Source of the DNA: Peribacillus simplex NBRC 15720 = DSM 1321
Lineage (GTDB): Bacteria > Bacillota > Bacilli > Bacillales > DSM-1321
Direction: 5' to 3'
DNA: 64,000 nt
Assembly: GCF_002243645.1 (NCBI RefSeq)
Contig: NZ_CP017704.1
Span: 2,493,501 to 2,557,500 of the forward strand
Position numbers and translations under genes: made by a program. This document shows, piece after piece, positions 1 through 8,556 of this stretch. A model generated the notes under the pieces. That model had not been told where the DNA came from and made no database searches. It saw only the letters and a list, made by a program, of their open reading frames with translations. Position 1 is the stretch's first letter. Every line of letters begins with the position of its first letter.

Positions 1-818
1 TTCGAGTGGTTTTGCTTACTTAGCACCGTGACTAAATCCTCCCGCATTTGGAGGGCAGAATCATATTGCCCATGGAGTGCTTTATCCAACATCTTTCTAT
101 ATGGGTGCAATTCCTTTTTCTGCTTAATCAAGTCGTTAAGCTGTCTATACCCTTCCCCTTTCTTGTGGAAACGTCCAGGATAGGCAGAATTGATTATAAT
201 CATCGCCACAGCGAACAAGTCATATTGCGGATCGGCCTTTCTTGATCCAAGTCCCCAGTAACCTCTGTCAAAGAACTCGGTGAATTCTTTAACTGATCGC
301 CCAATTAAGGTGGTTCCGCCAACATCCACGCACCGTACCTTATAGGCTGGTGAAGTCACGATCAAATTCTCAGGTTTTAAATCCCCGAACACCCAGCCAT
401 TGGTATGCAAGGCAGACAAACTGGTTAAAAGCTGAAGCATTAAGACCCCAATCCACGATGACCCTTTATTATCGATGAAACGCAAAAAATCGTGTCCGTG
501 GATATATTCCATGACATAAAAAGGGAGCTGTTTTCCTGTTTTCATGAAATCATCTGCTTCCAAAAAGGAAGGTCCAAGGGTAGACCCCTGGACCTTTGAG
601 AAGGATTTTAGGATATTCATCTCCGAAATAATGGACGTCCCATTATCACTGAGCTTTAAAGCATAATGACGATTTTCGCTTTCAACCAAATAGACGATCC
701 CGTTCGCTCCACACCCCAATTCCTTAATTATTTTGTACTGGTTTTTATTCCATTTTCCGGTGACCAAACTGCCAGGCAGGAGTTTACATTGATTCCTCAA
801 AGTATTGTTCATCATCAT
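1..818 (-). CDS. yabT: Serine/threonine protein kinase YabT, 3' end cut by window edge
   Basis: About 272 codons are visible and no stop is reached before the left edge, so the C-terminal part is missing. The ATG at 818 lies about 11 bases after a GAGGGG ribosome site and is followed by two further ATG codons. Visible kinase motifs are the glycine loop GCGANG near residues 35-40, the ATP lysine K55 (ALKL), the catalytic loop GDLKPEN with D146, and a DVG triplet at 165-167 in place of DFG. The usual HRD is replaced by FGD, so it is a non-RD kinase. The gene overlaps the end of yabS by 35 bases. In B. subtilis YabT is a sporulation kinase with a C-terminal membrane segment, which cannot be seen here. 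Confidence 0.9.
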   Translation of the reverse strand, partial: MMMNNTLRNQCKLLPGSLVTGKWNKNQYKIIKELGCGANGIVYLVESENRHYALKLSDNGTSIISEMNILKSFSKVQGSTLGPSFLEADDFMKTGKQLPFYVMEYIHGHDFLRFIDNKGSSWIGVLMLQLLTSLSALHTNGWVFGDLKPENLIVTSPAYKVRCVDVGGTTLIGRSVKEFTEFFDRGYWGLGSRKADPQYDLFAVAMIIINSAYPGRFHKKGEGYRQLNDLIKQKKELHPYRKMLDKALHGQYDSALQMREDLVTVLSKQNHS

Positions 819-1521
819 GTGATAACAATCCCCTCAATGAACGTTTTTTATTGAAATATGTTAAAGCTTCACGAATGGCTGGACCTGTCGGAGTGAGTCC
901 CCCTGTACTAAGCTTAGGAAAAGTTGCCGTCAAGGCTTCAAGGTTCGGGGTCCAATCCAGCAACTTTTCAACATCATTTCTTTTCCCAGGAAATACGAAT
1001 ACGGAAAAACGACTGTCACCCATTCTTGCATTCATACTAAGGGAAAGATCTAATAAGGAATCTTTTACTGTAGGCAGTTTATGTTTCATGCTTGCACTGG
1101 TATCAACAAGAATCAGCACTTCGAGCTTGCTTGTTTCCCCAAGCTCATCGACCACCTCCATCACTTCTCCTCGTTTATCAGGCGGAAGATCTTCCATCGT
1201 TTTTGAATCTCCAAGTATTTGTTGAAGTTCGCGATTGATAACTCCCTGTATAGTTTGAGTCATTGCCTTTTGGGTCACCATTTGGACGGTTTGGGACAAC
1301 TGCTGGGCATAGACTATTTGACTTACTCCACCTCCTGAACCAGCAATCTTCTCGATTTCCTTAAGCCCCTTTTCATCTATCACATCATTTTCCATTACAC
1401 CTATGACATTGATGGTTATGCCTTGCTCCCTTGCTAATTCAGCCATGGCAGACGGCTCCTCACCATGATTTGAACATCCGTCGGTTATAAGCAAAATCTG
1501 TCTTAATGTTCCTGCTTTCAT
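784..1521 (-). CDS. yabS: YabS, von Willebrand factor A-like protein
   Basis: The 245-residue protein has the length of B. subtilis YabS and sits in the same place between spoIIE and the kinase gene yabT. A metal-binding DTSAS motif lies at residues 140-144, with a later TGGLTPTG segment. The N-terminal 75 residues (LLITDG at 11-16, then an alternating helix/strand region) look like the second half of a vWA fold placed before the first half. A GGGAGA site stands 6 bases before the ATG. The pair with an overlapping kinase gene suggests a protein-binding partner of YabT, but this is inference; the family's function is not established. Confidence 0.88.
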   Translation of the reverse strand: MKAGTLRQILLITDGCSNHGEEPSAMAELAREQGITINVIGVMENDVIDEKGLKEIEKIAGSGGGVSQIVYAQQLSQTVQMVTQKAMTQTIQGVINRELQQILGDSKTMEDLPPDKRGEVMEVVDELGETSKLEVLILVDTSASMKHKLPTVKDSLLDLSLSMNARMGDSRFSVFVFPGKRNDVEKLLDWTPNLEALTATFPKLSTGGLTPTGPAIREALTYFNKKRSLRGLLSHDDEQYFEESM

Positions 1522-1699
1522 GTTTTGCTCTCCCTTCCTATCAATTTGTTACCATAATTGACTAAAAAGGGGGAAATTATACGCCAAAGACATCGCATCA
1601 AGTCATATCATAGAGTGGAGTGATTGAAAAGAGTTCATCTCTTTACCTTTTATCCTTCTTCCATTTCACCACCTCATTTTTGGTTTTATTTATTATATA

Positions 1700-1728
1700 T
1701 ATATAAACGGCCCCTACTGGGCCTTTTT
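1700..1728 (-). terminator. Weak hairpin at the end of spoIIE
   Basis: A five-base-pair stem (GGCCC/GGGCC, five-base loop) overlaps the spoIIE stop codon. Downstream on the minus strand there is only a mixed A/T tract, while the plus strand has TTTTT. It may reduce read-through into yabS but is not a convincing terminator. The 190 bases between spoIIE and yabS hold no other gene. Confidence 0.35.
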
Positions 1729-4188
1729 GCGTTTTGGAGAAACGGGAATGGATGCCCATTTCGGTGTGTTATGCTTAATTTTCGATGTTACCACTGTCAT
1801 GTCATCATCTATGATCCCTTTTGTTCGGATGACCTCTTCCAGTATTAAATCAGAGATTTCCTGCGGATCGTCTGTTTCCATTTCCTTAATTTTTCGTTTA
1901 AGCCAGAACTCGATATTTTCGACATGTGAGGGGCCATCGAACACTCCATCGCTCATCATGATTAATATGTCCCCTGCCTTCAGCTCTTCTGATACAACAT
2001 CAACATCGAAATCCTGGATGATTCCCATAGGGAGGTTACTTGATTCAATTTTTATTATCCTATCCCCCCTTTTAATGAAACTCGGTATCGAACAGATTTT
2101 TAAAAACTTAGCCCTTGCGTCCTGAAGATCAATCATTGCCAAATCAAGAGTCGAAAATATTTCATCGGTTGTGCGTAGAGATAATACGGAGTTTACGGAT
2201 TTAATGGCTATTTTTTCTTCTATTCCCGATTGTAAAAATTTTTGAAGCAGCTTCAATGTCTCTGTACTTTCAAAATGGGCCCTTTCCCCATTTCCCATTC
2301 CATCGCTAATGGCTATTGCGAATTTGCCGCAGCCAATTTCCATGGTCGTATAACTATCTCCTGATACAAGCCCTCCCCCCTTGGCAGCATGAGCCACACC
2401 CGTTTCGACCGTGAATTTTTTTGCTGACCTAAATATCACCTCACATTGCCCGTTTGGATACGTTGCACACTCTTCTGAATGAACGACTATCGTTTCCCCT
2501 AAAATGTCAGAAAGCATAGGTGCAATCAACTTTTCACATTCCCCTCTGCCCTGGCAGTATGGGACACTCATCTCTATATCAACATTCCCTTGTTCTAGAC
2601 TGTATATTTCAACATGACCTATGTGCAGTCCAAAATCCTGGATGGCTTCCAAAATGGATTCTTCATGTACATGATGATTCTTCCTTTCCCTTTGAATTTC
2701 TTTCGCAAAATCATCCATTACTGCTGAAACGCCCCGCAGTTGATCCGCCACTAGTTTCCGACTTTCCTTCACCTGCCTTTTTAATTTTTGGTTTGCTTCA
2801 AAATAAGTAAGCTCCTGTGATATCGCCCCAATGACCTGAGGCCCGCGGCTACAATATTTCCCCCATTCTTTCGAAGTTTTTTGAGGGAGCTGACCATTAT
2901 TTTCACTTAATTGAAGCATAATTTCCTGCATGCCGTCATAGGTTGTATTAAAGTTCTTGGACCAGCATTGTTCTTTTTTAAAACAAAGCTGGCACGTTTT
3001 TTCCGTTACATTACTTAAGAAGTAGTCGAATTCTTTCTCATCTTCCTCCAATCTCCCCCTTTCATCCACTTGGGAAAAGCTATTAGAGAGCGCCTCAAAT
3101 ACATGTGAGAATTGCTCCACCCTTTGAGCGGTGACATCCCTCACTTTCCGGGCATACTGCTGCTGTTCATCGGAATTCTCGACTGTGCCCGGTATATGTT
3201 TCGCTATTTTGTTGATTATGGATGACGGTGTCAATATAAATAGGGCCACAGCTATAAGTGATTCATAAAGGGTCACCATAATATTACTGGTGCCCTCACC
3301 ATATAAACCTATCAGTAACGTAGCAATCAAGAGGCCTGCGGCAACCCCTATCTTCCTTCCCTCCTTCAACAAACCGCCCAGAAGCCCTGAAAATGCAAGA
3401 AGGCTCATTTGATAAAGACTCGCAATACTTGCCAAGGAGAATATCAATCCAGTAACTACACCTACAGTGGAGCCTATGGCGGCCCCTCCCGCCAGCCCGA
3501 AGAGGAGGACCAGGTATCGCGAGAATATATGATCGAGTGATAAATCGTATATCATCCAGCCGATGGTTCCGGTCATCACCGAAGCCAGCAAGATGATGAT
3601 GCTGACGATTTCCTCCGTCTTTAATGATTGGGACTTAGTCCGAATGGTCAGCATCGGGATGGACTGTATGAAGATTAAGGTTAAAATCATTGCGAGTCCC
3701 GCCTCTACTCCTATCATCATCAAGTCGTACAGCTGAATCGTTCGAAATACCAGATATTGCTCAGCCAGGTTGACCAGGAATAGTGAAGCAAAGACGTACA
3801 TCGACATCGTCTTGAATTGTCCTTCTACGGCGGGCCTCTTAATCTTATGAAATAACAGAAGCAGGAACGCCGATGCAAAGATTACTAAACTGTTGGAATA
3901 GTGAACGGTCAGCCCACCTGCAATCAATCCGAATAAAGCCAGTGGCGCCCTGTCACGTCTCATGAGAAAAACGGCTGCGAAAAACGGAAGTCCAAATGGT
4001 GCCAGCTGCGAAAGAATTAATGCCCGTCCTAATAAAAAACCGATAATTGCTAAAGAGATGCCTTTTTTTATGAATATATCTTCCGTCTTCATTTGCAGTT
4101 GTTGGATCCAATTGATGGCCCCTGCCTTCGCTTCTTTTAACTGAACATCTCCAAGAGGTTCCATCATAGGTCTTTCTACTTTTTCCAT
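1714..4188 (-). CDS. spoIIE: Stage II sporulation protein E, PP2C phosphatase
   Basis: SpoIIE dephosphorylates SpoIIAA-P to release sigma-F in the forespore and associates with FtsZ at the polar septum. The 824-residue product has a long hydrophobic region of roughly ten membrane segments (about residues 45-320), a central soluble region, and a C-terminal PP2C domain. Metal-binding aspartates are visible in SDGMGNGE (D629), SDGVFDG (D747) and the DDDMTVV motif near 795. Length matches the family. The start ATG at 4188 follows a GGGGTG site. It stands alone, separated from the divergent tRNA unit by about 325 bases that carry possible Spo0A boxes. Confidence 0.97.
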   Translation of the reverse strand: MEKVERPMMEPLGDVQLKEAKAGAINWIQQLQMKTEDIFIKKGISLAIIGFLLGRALILSQLAPFGLPFFAAVFLMRRDRAPLALFGLIAGGLTVHYSNSLVIFASAFLLLLFHKIKRPAVEGQFKTMSMYVFASLFLVNLAEQYLVFRTIQLYDLMMIGVEAGLAMILTLIFIQSIPMLTIRTKSQSLKTEEIVSIIILLASVMTGTIGWMIYDLSLDHIFSRYLVLLFGLAGGAAIGSTVGVVTGLIFSLASIASLYQMSLLAFSGLLGGLLKEGRKIGVAAGLLIATLLIGLYGEGTSNIMVTLYESLIAVALFILTPSSIINKIAKHIPGTVENSDEQQQYARKVRDVTAQRVEQFSHVFEALSNSFSQVDERGRLEEDEKEFDYFLSNVTEKTCQLCFKKEQCWSKNFNTTYDGMQEIMLQLSENNGQLPQKTSKEWGKYCSRGPQVIGAISQELTYFEANQKLKRQVKESRKLVADQLRGVSAVMDDFAKEIQRERKNHHVHEESILEAIQDFGLHIGHVEIYSLEQGNVDIEMSVPYCQGRGECEKLIAPMLSDILGETIVVHSEECATYPNGQCEVIFRSAKKFTVETGVAHAAKGGGLVSGDSYTTMEIGCGKFAIAISDGMGNGERAHFESTETLKLLQKFLQSGIEEKIAIKSVNSVLSLRTTDEIFSTLDLAMIDLQDARAKFLKICSIPSFIKRGDRIIKIESSNLPMGIIQDFDVDVVSEELKAGDILIMMSDGVFDGPSHVENIEFWLKRKIKEMETDDPQEISDLILEEVIRTKGIIDDDMTVVTSKIKHNTPKWASIPVSPKRKKAQ

Positions 4189-4238
4189 TTCAACACCCCA
4201 TTCGTATTAGTGATTTTTATTATATAGAGGGCTTGTCC

Positions 4239-4284
4239 ATTTTTTTGTCAGAATTTTATAAGCGGATAAGAAAAACGTTCGACG
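4239..4284 (-). promoter_or_regulatory. Possible Spo0A boxes upstream of spoIIE
   Basis: The minus strand reads CGTCGAA at 4278-4284, one base from the 0A core TGTCGAA, and the plus strand reads TTTGTCAGAA near 4243-4252. In B. subtilis spoIIE is activated by Spo0A-P with sigma-A, so such boxes are expected here. I could not place a convincing -35/-10 pair. The rest of 4189-4450 is A/T-rich with no gene. Confidence 0.35.
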
Positions 4285-4454
4285 AAATTCTTCTTGAACA
4301 ATCATTTGTATACAGGTTTTTGTGCCTTTTTTTTCAATACAGAAACGGGTGTTCTTTTTTTTTTGAAGAAAAGCAAAGTTTTTAGGTTATTTTTGCGGAA
4401 AATAACACGAATAAATAATCAGGAAATGGAAACCGACAAACTTTATTTTTTTTG

Positions 4455-4483
4455 TTGACATTTTTCCTTCACGAATGTAAGAT
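4455..4483 (+). promoter_or_regulatory. Sigma-A promoter of the tRNA-Met/tRNA-Glu unit
   Basis: A perfect -35 box TTGACA (4455-4460) is followed after 17 bases by TAAGAT (4478-4483). The predicted start is about 25 bases before the first tRNA. Confidence 0.75.
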
Positions 4484-4515
4484 ATAACTTGTGCTTCAGT
4501 AGCACTTACCATTAT

Positions 4516-4589
4516 GGCGGCGTAGCTCAGCTGGCTAGAGCGTACGGTTCATACCCGTGAGGTCGGGGGTTCGATCCCCTCTGCCGCTA
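4516..4589 (+). tRNA. tRNA-Met (CAT), elongator type
   Basis: The cloverleaf is clear: acceptor GGCGGCG pairs with TGCCGCT through terminal G-U pairs, the D-arm starts TAGCTCAG, the anticodon loop reads TTCATAC with CAT, and the T-loop is TTCGATC. The 3' CCA is not encoded. The non-initiator acceptor end and its pairing with tRNA-Glu match the B. subtilis unit between yabR and spoIIE. Confidence 0.95.
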
Positions 4590-4609
4590 TCTTTTATCAT
4601 GAAAATCAC

Positions 4610-4681
4610 GGCCCGTTGGTCAAGCGGTTAAGACACCGCCCTTTCACGGCGGTAACACGGGTTCGAATCCCGTACGGGTCA
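4610..4681 (+). tRNA. tRNA-Glu (TTC)
   Basis: Acceptor GGCCCGT pairs with ACGGGTC, the anticodon loop CTTTCAC carries TTC, and the T-loop is TTCGAAT. The 3' CCA is not encoded. It lies 20 bases after tRNA-Met and is probably co-transcribed with it. Confidence 0.96.
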
Positions 4682-4690
4682 TCAAATACC

Positions 4691-4741
4691 AAAAGCGCCT
4701 CTGAACACTTATCTTAGTAAGTGTTCAGAGGCGCTTTTTTT
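4691..4741 (+). terminator. Terminator of the tRNA unit
   Basis: A long stem (AAGCGCCTCTGAACACTT paired with its complement around a short loop) is followed by a run of T residues. It is one of the strongest hairpins in the window and also faces the end of yabR on the other strand. Confidence 0.93.
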
Positions 4742-4846
4742 ATGTCGTTGATAATTAAAAGAAGACAAGCCGGCAAGCTTGCCTTTATCTACACTATGAA
4801 TAATTTCACAGGAAAAGTTGCTAAACTATTATTTTCAGCAGCAATT

Positions 4847-5302
4847 TTATCCGCGTCTTCCTCCTCGACCTCCCCGTTTCGTTTCGGTGCTACGTTTAAG
4901 GGTCGTTAAGCGGTCTTCGCTATCTTTTAAGAATTTAGCCATTTTTTGCTCAAAGTTTTCCTTCGGTTGGAAACTATTACCTTTCGAGCGGAAGTCTTTG
5001 GAACGGCTGTCATTCCCTCTTCCTTGGCGCGGACGTGGTGTGTATGCAGGTTTTTGCTCACCTTCAGGACGGTCTATCGCTTTTTTTATGGACAAGCCAA
5101 TCTTGCCATCTTTAACATTGATGACTTTCACCTCAACTGTATCGCCCACTTTTAAATGATCATTGATATCCTTGACATAGTTATCAGCCACTTCACTGAT
5201 ATGGACAAGACCGGTTGAACCTTGAGGTAGCTCTACAAATGCACCAAAATTAGTTATGCCTGTTACTTTACCTTGTAACTTGCTGCCTACTTCGATTGAC
5301 AT
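4847..5302 (-). CDS. yabR: S1 domain RNA-binding protein YabR
   Basis: Residues 6-73 form one S1 RNA-binding domain (GSKLQGKVTGITNFGAFVEL at the N-terminus, HISEVA, KVGDTVEVKV). The remaining half is low-complexity, basic and rich in R, G, K and Q, ending RGGRGGRRG. At 151 residues it is longer than I recall for B. subtilis YabR because of this tail. The family is related to general stress protein 13 and probably acts on ribosomes or RNA. It is the last gene of the yabP-yabQ-divIC-yabR run, 81 bases after divIC. Confidence 0.9.
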   Translation of the reverse strand: MSIEVGSKLQGKVTGITNFGAFVELPQGSTGLVHISEVADNYVKDINDHLKVGDTVEVKVINVKDGKIGLSIKKAIDRPEGEQKPAYTPRPRQGRGNDSRSKDFRSKGNSFQPKENFEQKMAKFLKDSEDRLTTLKRSTETKRGGRGGRRG

Positions 5303-5383
5303 AAAAAAAATGTTCCTCCTTAGAAATGTTAAAAAAATCTCTTCACACTATATTATAACGAAAGTAAAAAAACAGTGTCAATA

Positions 5384-5770
5384 TTAGTCACTATCTTCCT
5401 TCCCTTTTGGAAGGGTAAAAATGATTTCGCCTTTTTCAGATAAGAAGTAATCCCGTCTGGCTATTTTCGCTATATAGTCGTCGTCATTAAGCTTTACGAT
5501 TTCTTCTTTAAGAAGGGTCTCGTCTTTTTTCAATTCAGCTAACTTTCCCTTCAATTCTTCCTTCTGTTTAACTTTCTCATCCAGTGCAACATTTTGCGTT
5601 ATGAGGGTGGAAACGGCAAAAATCAAAAAGACAGCGGCGAAAACTGAGTAAAGAGTTAATCTACGCATAAGACCACGCTTCTTTTTTTCTACGGTTTGTA
5701 CTTTTTTCTCTTGTTGAGCGACGTAGGGATTTTCTATTTTTGCCACTTTCCTTTTACGCAGGCTACTCAT
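5384..5770 (-). CDS. divIC: Cell division protein DivIC
   Basis: The protein is a bitopic septum component that forms a complex with FtsL and DivIB during division and sporulation septation. The 128-residue product shows a basic cytoplasmic N-terminus, one membrane segment at about 37-59, an extracytoplasmic leucine-zipper coiled coil at about 65-100, and the conserved IAKIARRDYF region. It lies 13 bases after yabQ and precedes yabR, as in B. subtilis. Confidence 0.95.
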   Translation of the reverse strand: MSSLRKRKVAKIENPYVAQQEKKVQTVEKKKRGLMRRLTLYSVFAAVFLIFAVSTLITQNVALDEKVKQKEELKGKLAELKKDETLLKEEIVKLNDDDYIAKIARRDYFLSEKGEIIFTLPKGKEDSD

Positions 5771-5783
5771 TTTTTATCGCTCC

Positions 5784-6416
5784 TCATTTCTTTTTATTTC
5801 TCCATCCATTTAGCGTTCTAAATATAGAATTCTTTATTTTCAATAAAATCCCTTTTCCTTTATTATAAAACTTCCCGACGTTTTTCGTAACAAAAACCGG
5901 CAATAAATTCCATATATAAGTCAGAATCCATTTTAATGGCCTCCAGAATATATTCAAAATAAAGAGAAGAAGTTTCCCCGCCCATTTTAATAATGCTAAA
6001 ACGAACTTACCTATCCCAATGATGATGGCTATTACAGATACTATTACCCATTTTATCGGTAGAAATATCAGCATGTGAACCGAATGCGTTATAAATCTCG
6101 CCAACTTTATCACAAGTATTATCAAAATCTCCAAAAAACGTTGATAGAAACCTTTGAAAAGTGCTTGATAAGCTGAAAAACCGCATAATAAGGCCAAAAA
6201 TAAATAGAGGCGAAACTCTCCCTCATTCACTAAAAACAAAACATAAAAAATAAGGAGTCCCTGGATGATCCAGAAAAGGAAGTCATGGATGAATACAATC
6301 CACCTTTTCCTTTCTGAACGATTCAGGAACCGGCTATACGTATCCAGGGCAGCTCCAAAGCCACTGCCCATGCCTATCATCGCAAGCAACGTATAAAATT
6401 GGATCGTTAAGGTCAT
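5784..6416 (-). CDS. yabQ: Spore cortex biosynthesis membrane protein YabQ
   Basis: YabQ is a mother-cell membrane protein needed for the spore cortex in B. subtilis. This 210-residue product starts with about five hydrophobic segments (roughly residues 5-165) and ends in a strongly basic tail (GWRNKKK). Its ATG overlaps the yabP stop by four bases, which indicates translational coupling and shared sigma-E control from the promoter before yabP. Confidence 0.93.
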   Translation of the reverse strand: MTLTIQFYTLLAMIGMGSGFGAALDTYSRFLNRSERKRWIVFIHDFLFWIIQGLLIFYVLFLVNEGEFRLYLFLALLCGFSAYQALFKGFYQRFLEILIILVIKLARFITHSVHMLIFLPIKWVIVSVIAIIIGIGKFVLALLKWAGKLLLFILNIFWRPLKWILTYIWNLLPVFVTKNVGKFYNKGKGILLKIKNSIFRTLNGWRNKKK

Positions 6417-6721
6417 TTGAACAATTTGCCAAAGAAGCCTTTAGCTTTCTCCCCAGATTGCTCATCTAAATAAACAAGGTCGAAAATCTTTCCCTTAATG
6501 GAAACGACGCCTTTATCAACGTCTAAATTCTTCATTTGCAAGTTTTGGCCCCGGATAGATAAGAATCCCATTGACGTTTCGAGCAGAAACTCTTCATTAT
6601 CAAAACTTTCAACTTGTTTGACACCGGTAATATCAAGTAAACGGCGGCCTTTCATCGTTACATCGTGCTCTTGGATCGTTCCTTTTGTGTAACCAGCATT
6701 CGGATCAATATATTGGCTCAT
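6413..6721 (-). CDS. yabP: Sporulation protein YabP
   Basis: The 102-residue soluble protein belongs to the YabP/YqfC family, expressed in the mother cell. Family hallmarks are the ending FFGKLFK and the beta-rich core (KGRRLLDITGVKQVESFD...). It is first in the yabP-yabQ-divIC-yabR group, with a sigma-E promoter about 35 bases upstream. The molecular role is unknown; spores of B. subtilis mutants are little affected, as far as I recall. Confidence 0.93.
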   Translation of the reverse strand: MSQYIDPNAGYTKGTIQEHDVTMKGRRLLDITGVKQVESFDNEEFLLETSMGFLSIRGQNLQMKNLDVDKGVVSIKGKIFDLVYLDEQSGEKAKGFFGKLFK

Positions 6722-6755
6722 TTTTCATCCCTCACAGTACCACTGATTTTGTACA

Positions 6756-6783
6756 AGTGTATGTCCGTAAGAGTGGAATTAGA
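6756..6783 (-). promoter_or_regulatory. Sigma-E promoter before yabP
   Basis: On the minus strand TCTAATT is followed after 13 bases by CATACACT, a full match to the sigma-E -10 CATACANT and five of seven to the -35 KMATATT. This agrees with mother-cell expression of yabP and yabQ known in B. subtilis. Confidence 0.7.
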
Positions 6784-6796
6784 ACCAAGCCTGTCC

Positions 6797-7066
6797 TTAC
6801 TCCTCCGCTAGCTTTTCTTCCTTTACGATAGTATACATATCTGCAGCCGCTTCTTTTTTCGTCGTTTCTTGAATTTTATCGACACGTACAGTAACCAGCT
6901 TTTGACCGAATCTTACAGTCAACTCATCGCCATCTTTCACATTCGAACTTGCTTTGGCCTGTTGTCCGTTAATCGTGATTCTCCCTTTATCCGCAACCTC
7001 CTTCGCTAGTGTGCGGCGCTTGATCAACCTTGAAACTTTTAGGAATTTATCCAATCTCATCGACAT
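6797..7066 (-). CDS. rqcP: RqcP (YabO), S4 domain ribosome quality-control factor
   Basis: The 89-residue protein is an Hsp15-type S4 RNA-binding domain: MRLDKFLKVSRLIKRRTLA at the start, then VADKGRITINGQ. In B. subtilis YabO was shown to be RqcP, which works with RqcH on split 50S subunits to add C-terminal alanine tails to stalled peptides. It follows yabN by 17 bases and is probably co-transcribed with it. Confidence 0.94.
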   Translation of the reverse strand: MSMRLDKFLKVSRLIKRRTLAKEVADKGRITINGQQAKASSNVKDGDELTVRFGQKLVTVRVDKIQETTKKEAAADMYTIVKEEKLAEE

Positions 7067-7083
7067 TCAAATCTCTCCCTTAA

Positions 7084-8556
7084 TTAAAGTCCTTTAGCTT
7101 TTGCTTCATCCCAATATGAATCCAATTCTTCCAATGTATAATCCTCAAACTTTTTGTCTGCCCTTTGAATGCACTCTTCTATATATGTAAAACGCTGGTG
7201 GAATTTCTGGTTTGCCTTGTAGACGGCTTCTTCCGCTTGTATGTCATAATAACGTGAAATGTTGACAAGCGCAAAAAAGAGGTCGCCCAGCTCTGATTTT
7301 ATTCTTTCGACATCTCTGTTCGGGCTTAATATTTCCTCTTCCAATTCCTGCACTTCTTCCCTGACCTTTTTCCAGGCTTCGGAAACCTCATCCCAATCAA
7401 ATCCGACCTTCGCAGCCCTTTTTTGATACTCTTCGGCTCGAAGTAAGTTTGGCAGCGATTTCTCAATACCATCCAGTATGGATTTCAGAGCTTTTGTTTC
7501 GCTCCCTTTTTCATTTTCTTTAATTTTCTGCCAGTTAACTAATACATCTTCTTCGCCGTTCACTTCAACATTTCCGAATACATGAGGGTGGCGTCGAATC
7601 ATTTTCGCCGTAATGCCTTCAATCACATCATCGATCGTGAACATGCCCTCATCTTCACCGATTTGTGAATGAAGCATCACCTGGAGAAGGACATCCCCAA
7701 GTTCACCAACCATGCCCTCATCGTCCTCTTCATCGATGGAATCAATCAGCTCGTACGCTTCTTCTATTAGATATTTCTTCAAGCTTTCATGAGTTTGTTT
7801 CTTATCCCAAGGACATCCGTCAGGACCTCTAAGTTCTGCGATGATCTGCCGTAGCTTAGAAAACTCCCGATACTGTAACGTTTCTTCTTTAACAGGCGGG
7901 ACATAAACACTCGTCAAGTTACTTAACTCCATCTGACGGTCGAGCTCGAACAGAGCACATTTTGTCACTTTTTCCTGACTGCTGCCTGCCGCTGTAACGA
8001 TATATACCTCGTAGTCATCCGGAAGTTTTTCCATTAAAGTCAACTTCACATTGGATGCACTGAATGCGTCATACACCTGTCCGATTATCATATGCTGGGT
8101 AATGTGCAAATCATCCGGGGAAAGATCTGTTCCATCCAAAAGCTGGAACCCTTCAATCGGATCGATTTTAACAGCCTGAAACAATGGATCAAGGAAACTT
8201 TGCCCGCCTTCCAGCTTAATGGCTATTCCAAGAGCCGGACTCTTTTCGAGCAAAAGCTGAACCGTTTTTTCCGCAACCATAGGATGCCCCGGTACCGCGT
8301 ATAGAACGGAACGGTTTGAAGCCTCTTGTAATAATGTTCCGGCAATTTCTTCATATACCGCTTCAAATTGGTCGTGCTTTTCATATATCCCGTCAAACGC
8401 CGTGAAATTGATTCCTTCCCTTTTCAAATCTCCGATTACCGGATGATCGATCGTTCTTACGAAACATTGTTCTGTTTGTATCAATTTTTTATAAATCCCT
8501 AGTGGAAGCTGATCTAAATCCCCTGCACCAAGGCCTATTATCGTAATCTCATTCAT
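7084..8556 (-). CDS. yabN: YabN: tetrapyrrole methylase-like domain fused to MazG pyrophosphohydrolase
   Basis: The 490-residue protein has two parts. Residues 1-220 resemble an S-adenosylmethionine-dependent tetrapyrrole (precorrin) methylase (ITIIGLGAGDLDQLPLG; AVPGHPMVAE). Residues about 240-490 are a duplicated MazG domain with GCPWDKKQTHESL, the EEAYEL metal site and a matching EVQELEEE...GDLFFALVNI repeat. MazG hydrolyses non-canonical nucleoside triphosphates. The start overlaps the end of yabM by eight bases, so the two are coupled. The function of the methylase part in this fusion family is not established. Confidence 0.94.
   Translation of the reverse strand: MNEITIIGLGAGDLDQLPLGIYKKLIQTEQCFVRTIDHPVIGDLKREGINFTAFDGIYEKHDQFEAVYEEIAGTLLQEASNRSVLYAVPGHPMVAEKTVQLLLEKSPALGIAIKLEGGQSFLDPLFQAVKIDPIEGFQLLDGTDLSPDDLHITQHMIIGQVYDAFSASNVKLTLMEKLPDDYEVYIVTAAGSSQEKVTKCALFELDRQMELSNLTSVYVPPVKEETLQYREFSKLRQIIAELRGPDGCPWDKKQTHESLKKYLIEEAYELIDSIDEEDDEGMVGELGDVLLQVMLHSQIGEDEGMFTIDDVIEGITAKMIRRHPHVFGNVEVNGEEDVLVNWQKIKENEKGSETKALKSILDGIEKSLPNLLRAEEYQKRAAKVGFDWDEVSEAWKKVREEVQELEEEILSPNRDVERIKSELGDLFFALVNISRYYDIQAEEAVYKANQKFHQRFTYIEECIQRADKKFEDYTLEELDSYWDEAKAKGL

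Noticed and set aside
4721..5159. Plus-strand frames opposite yabR
   Set aside because: Shadows of the arginine-rich yabR tail; they begin inside or after a strong terminator.
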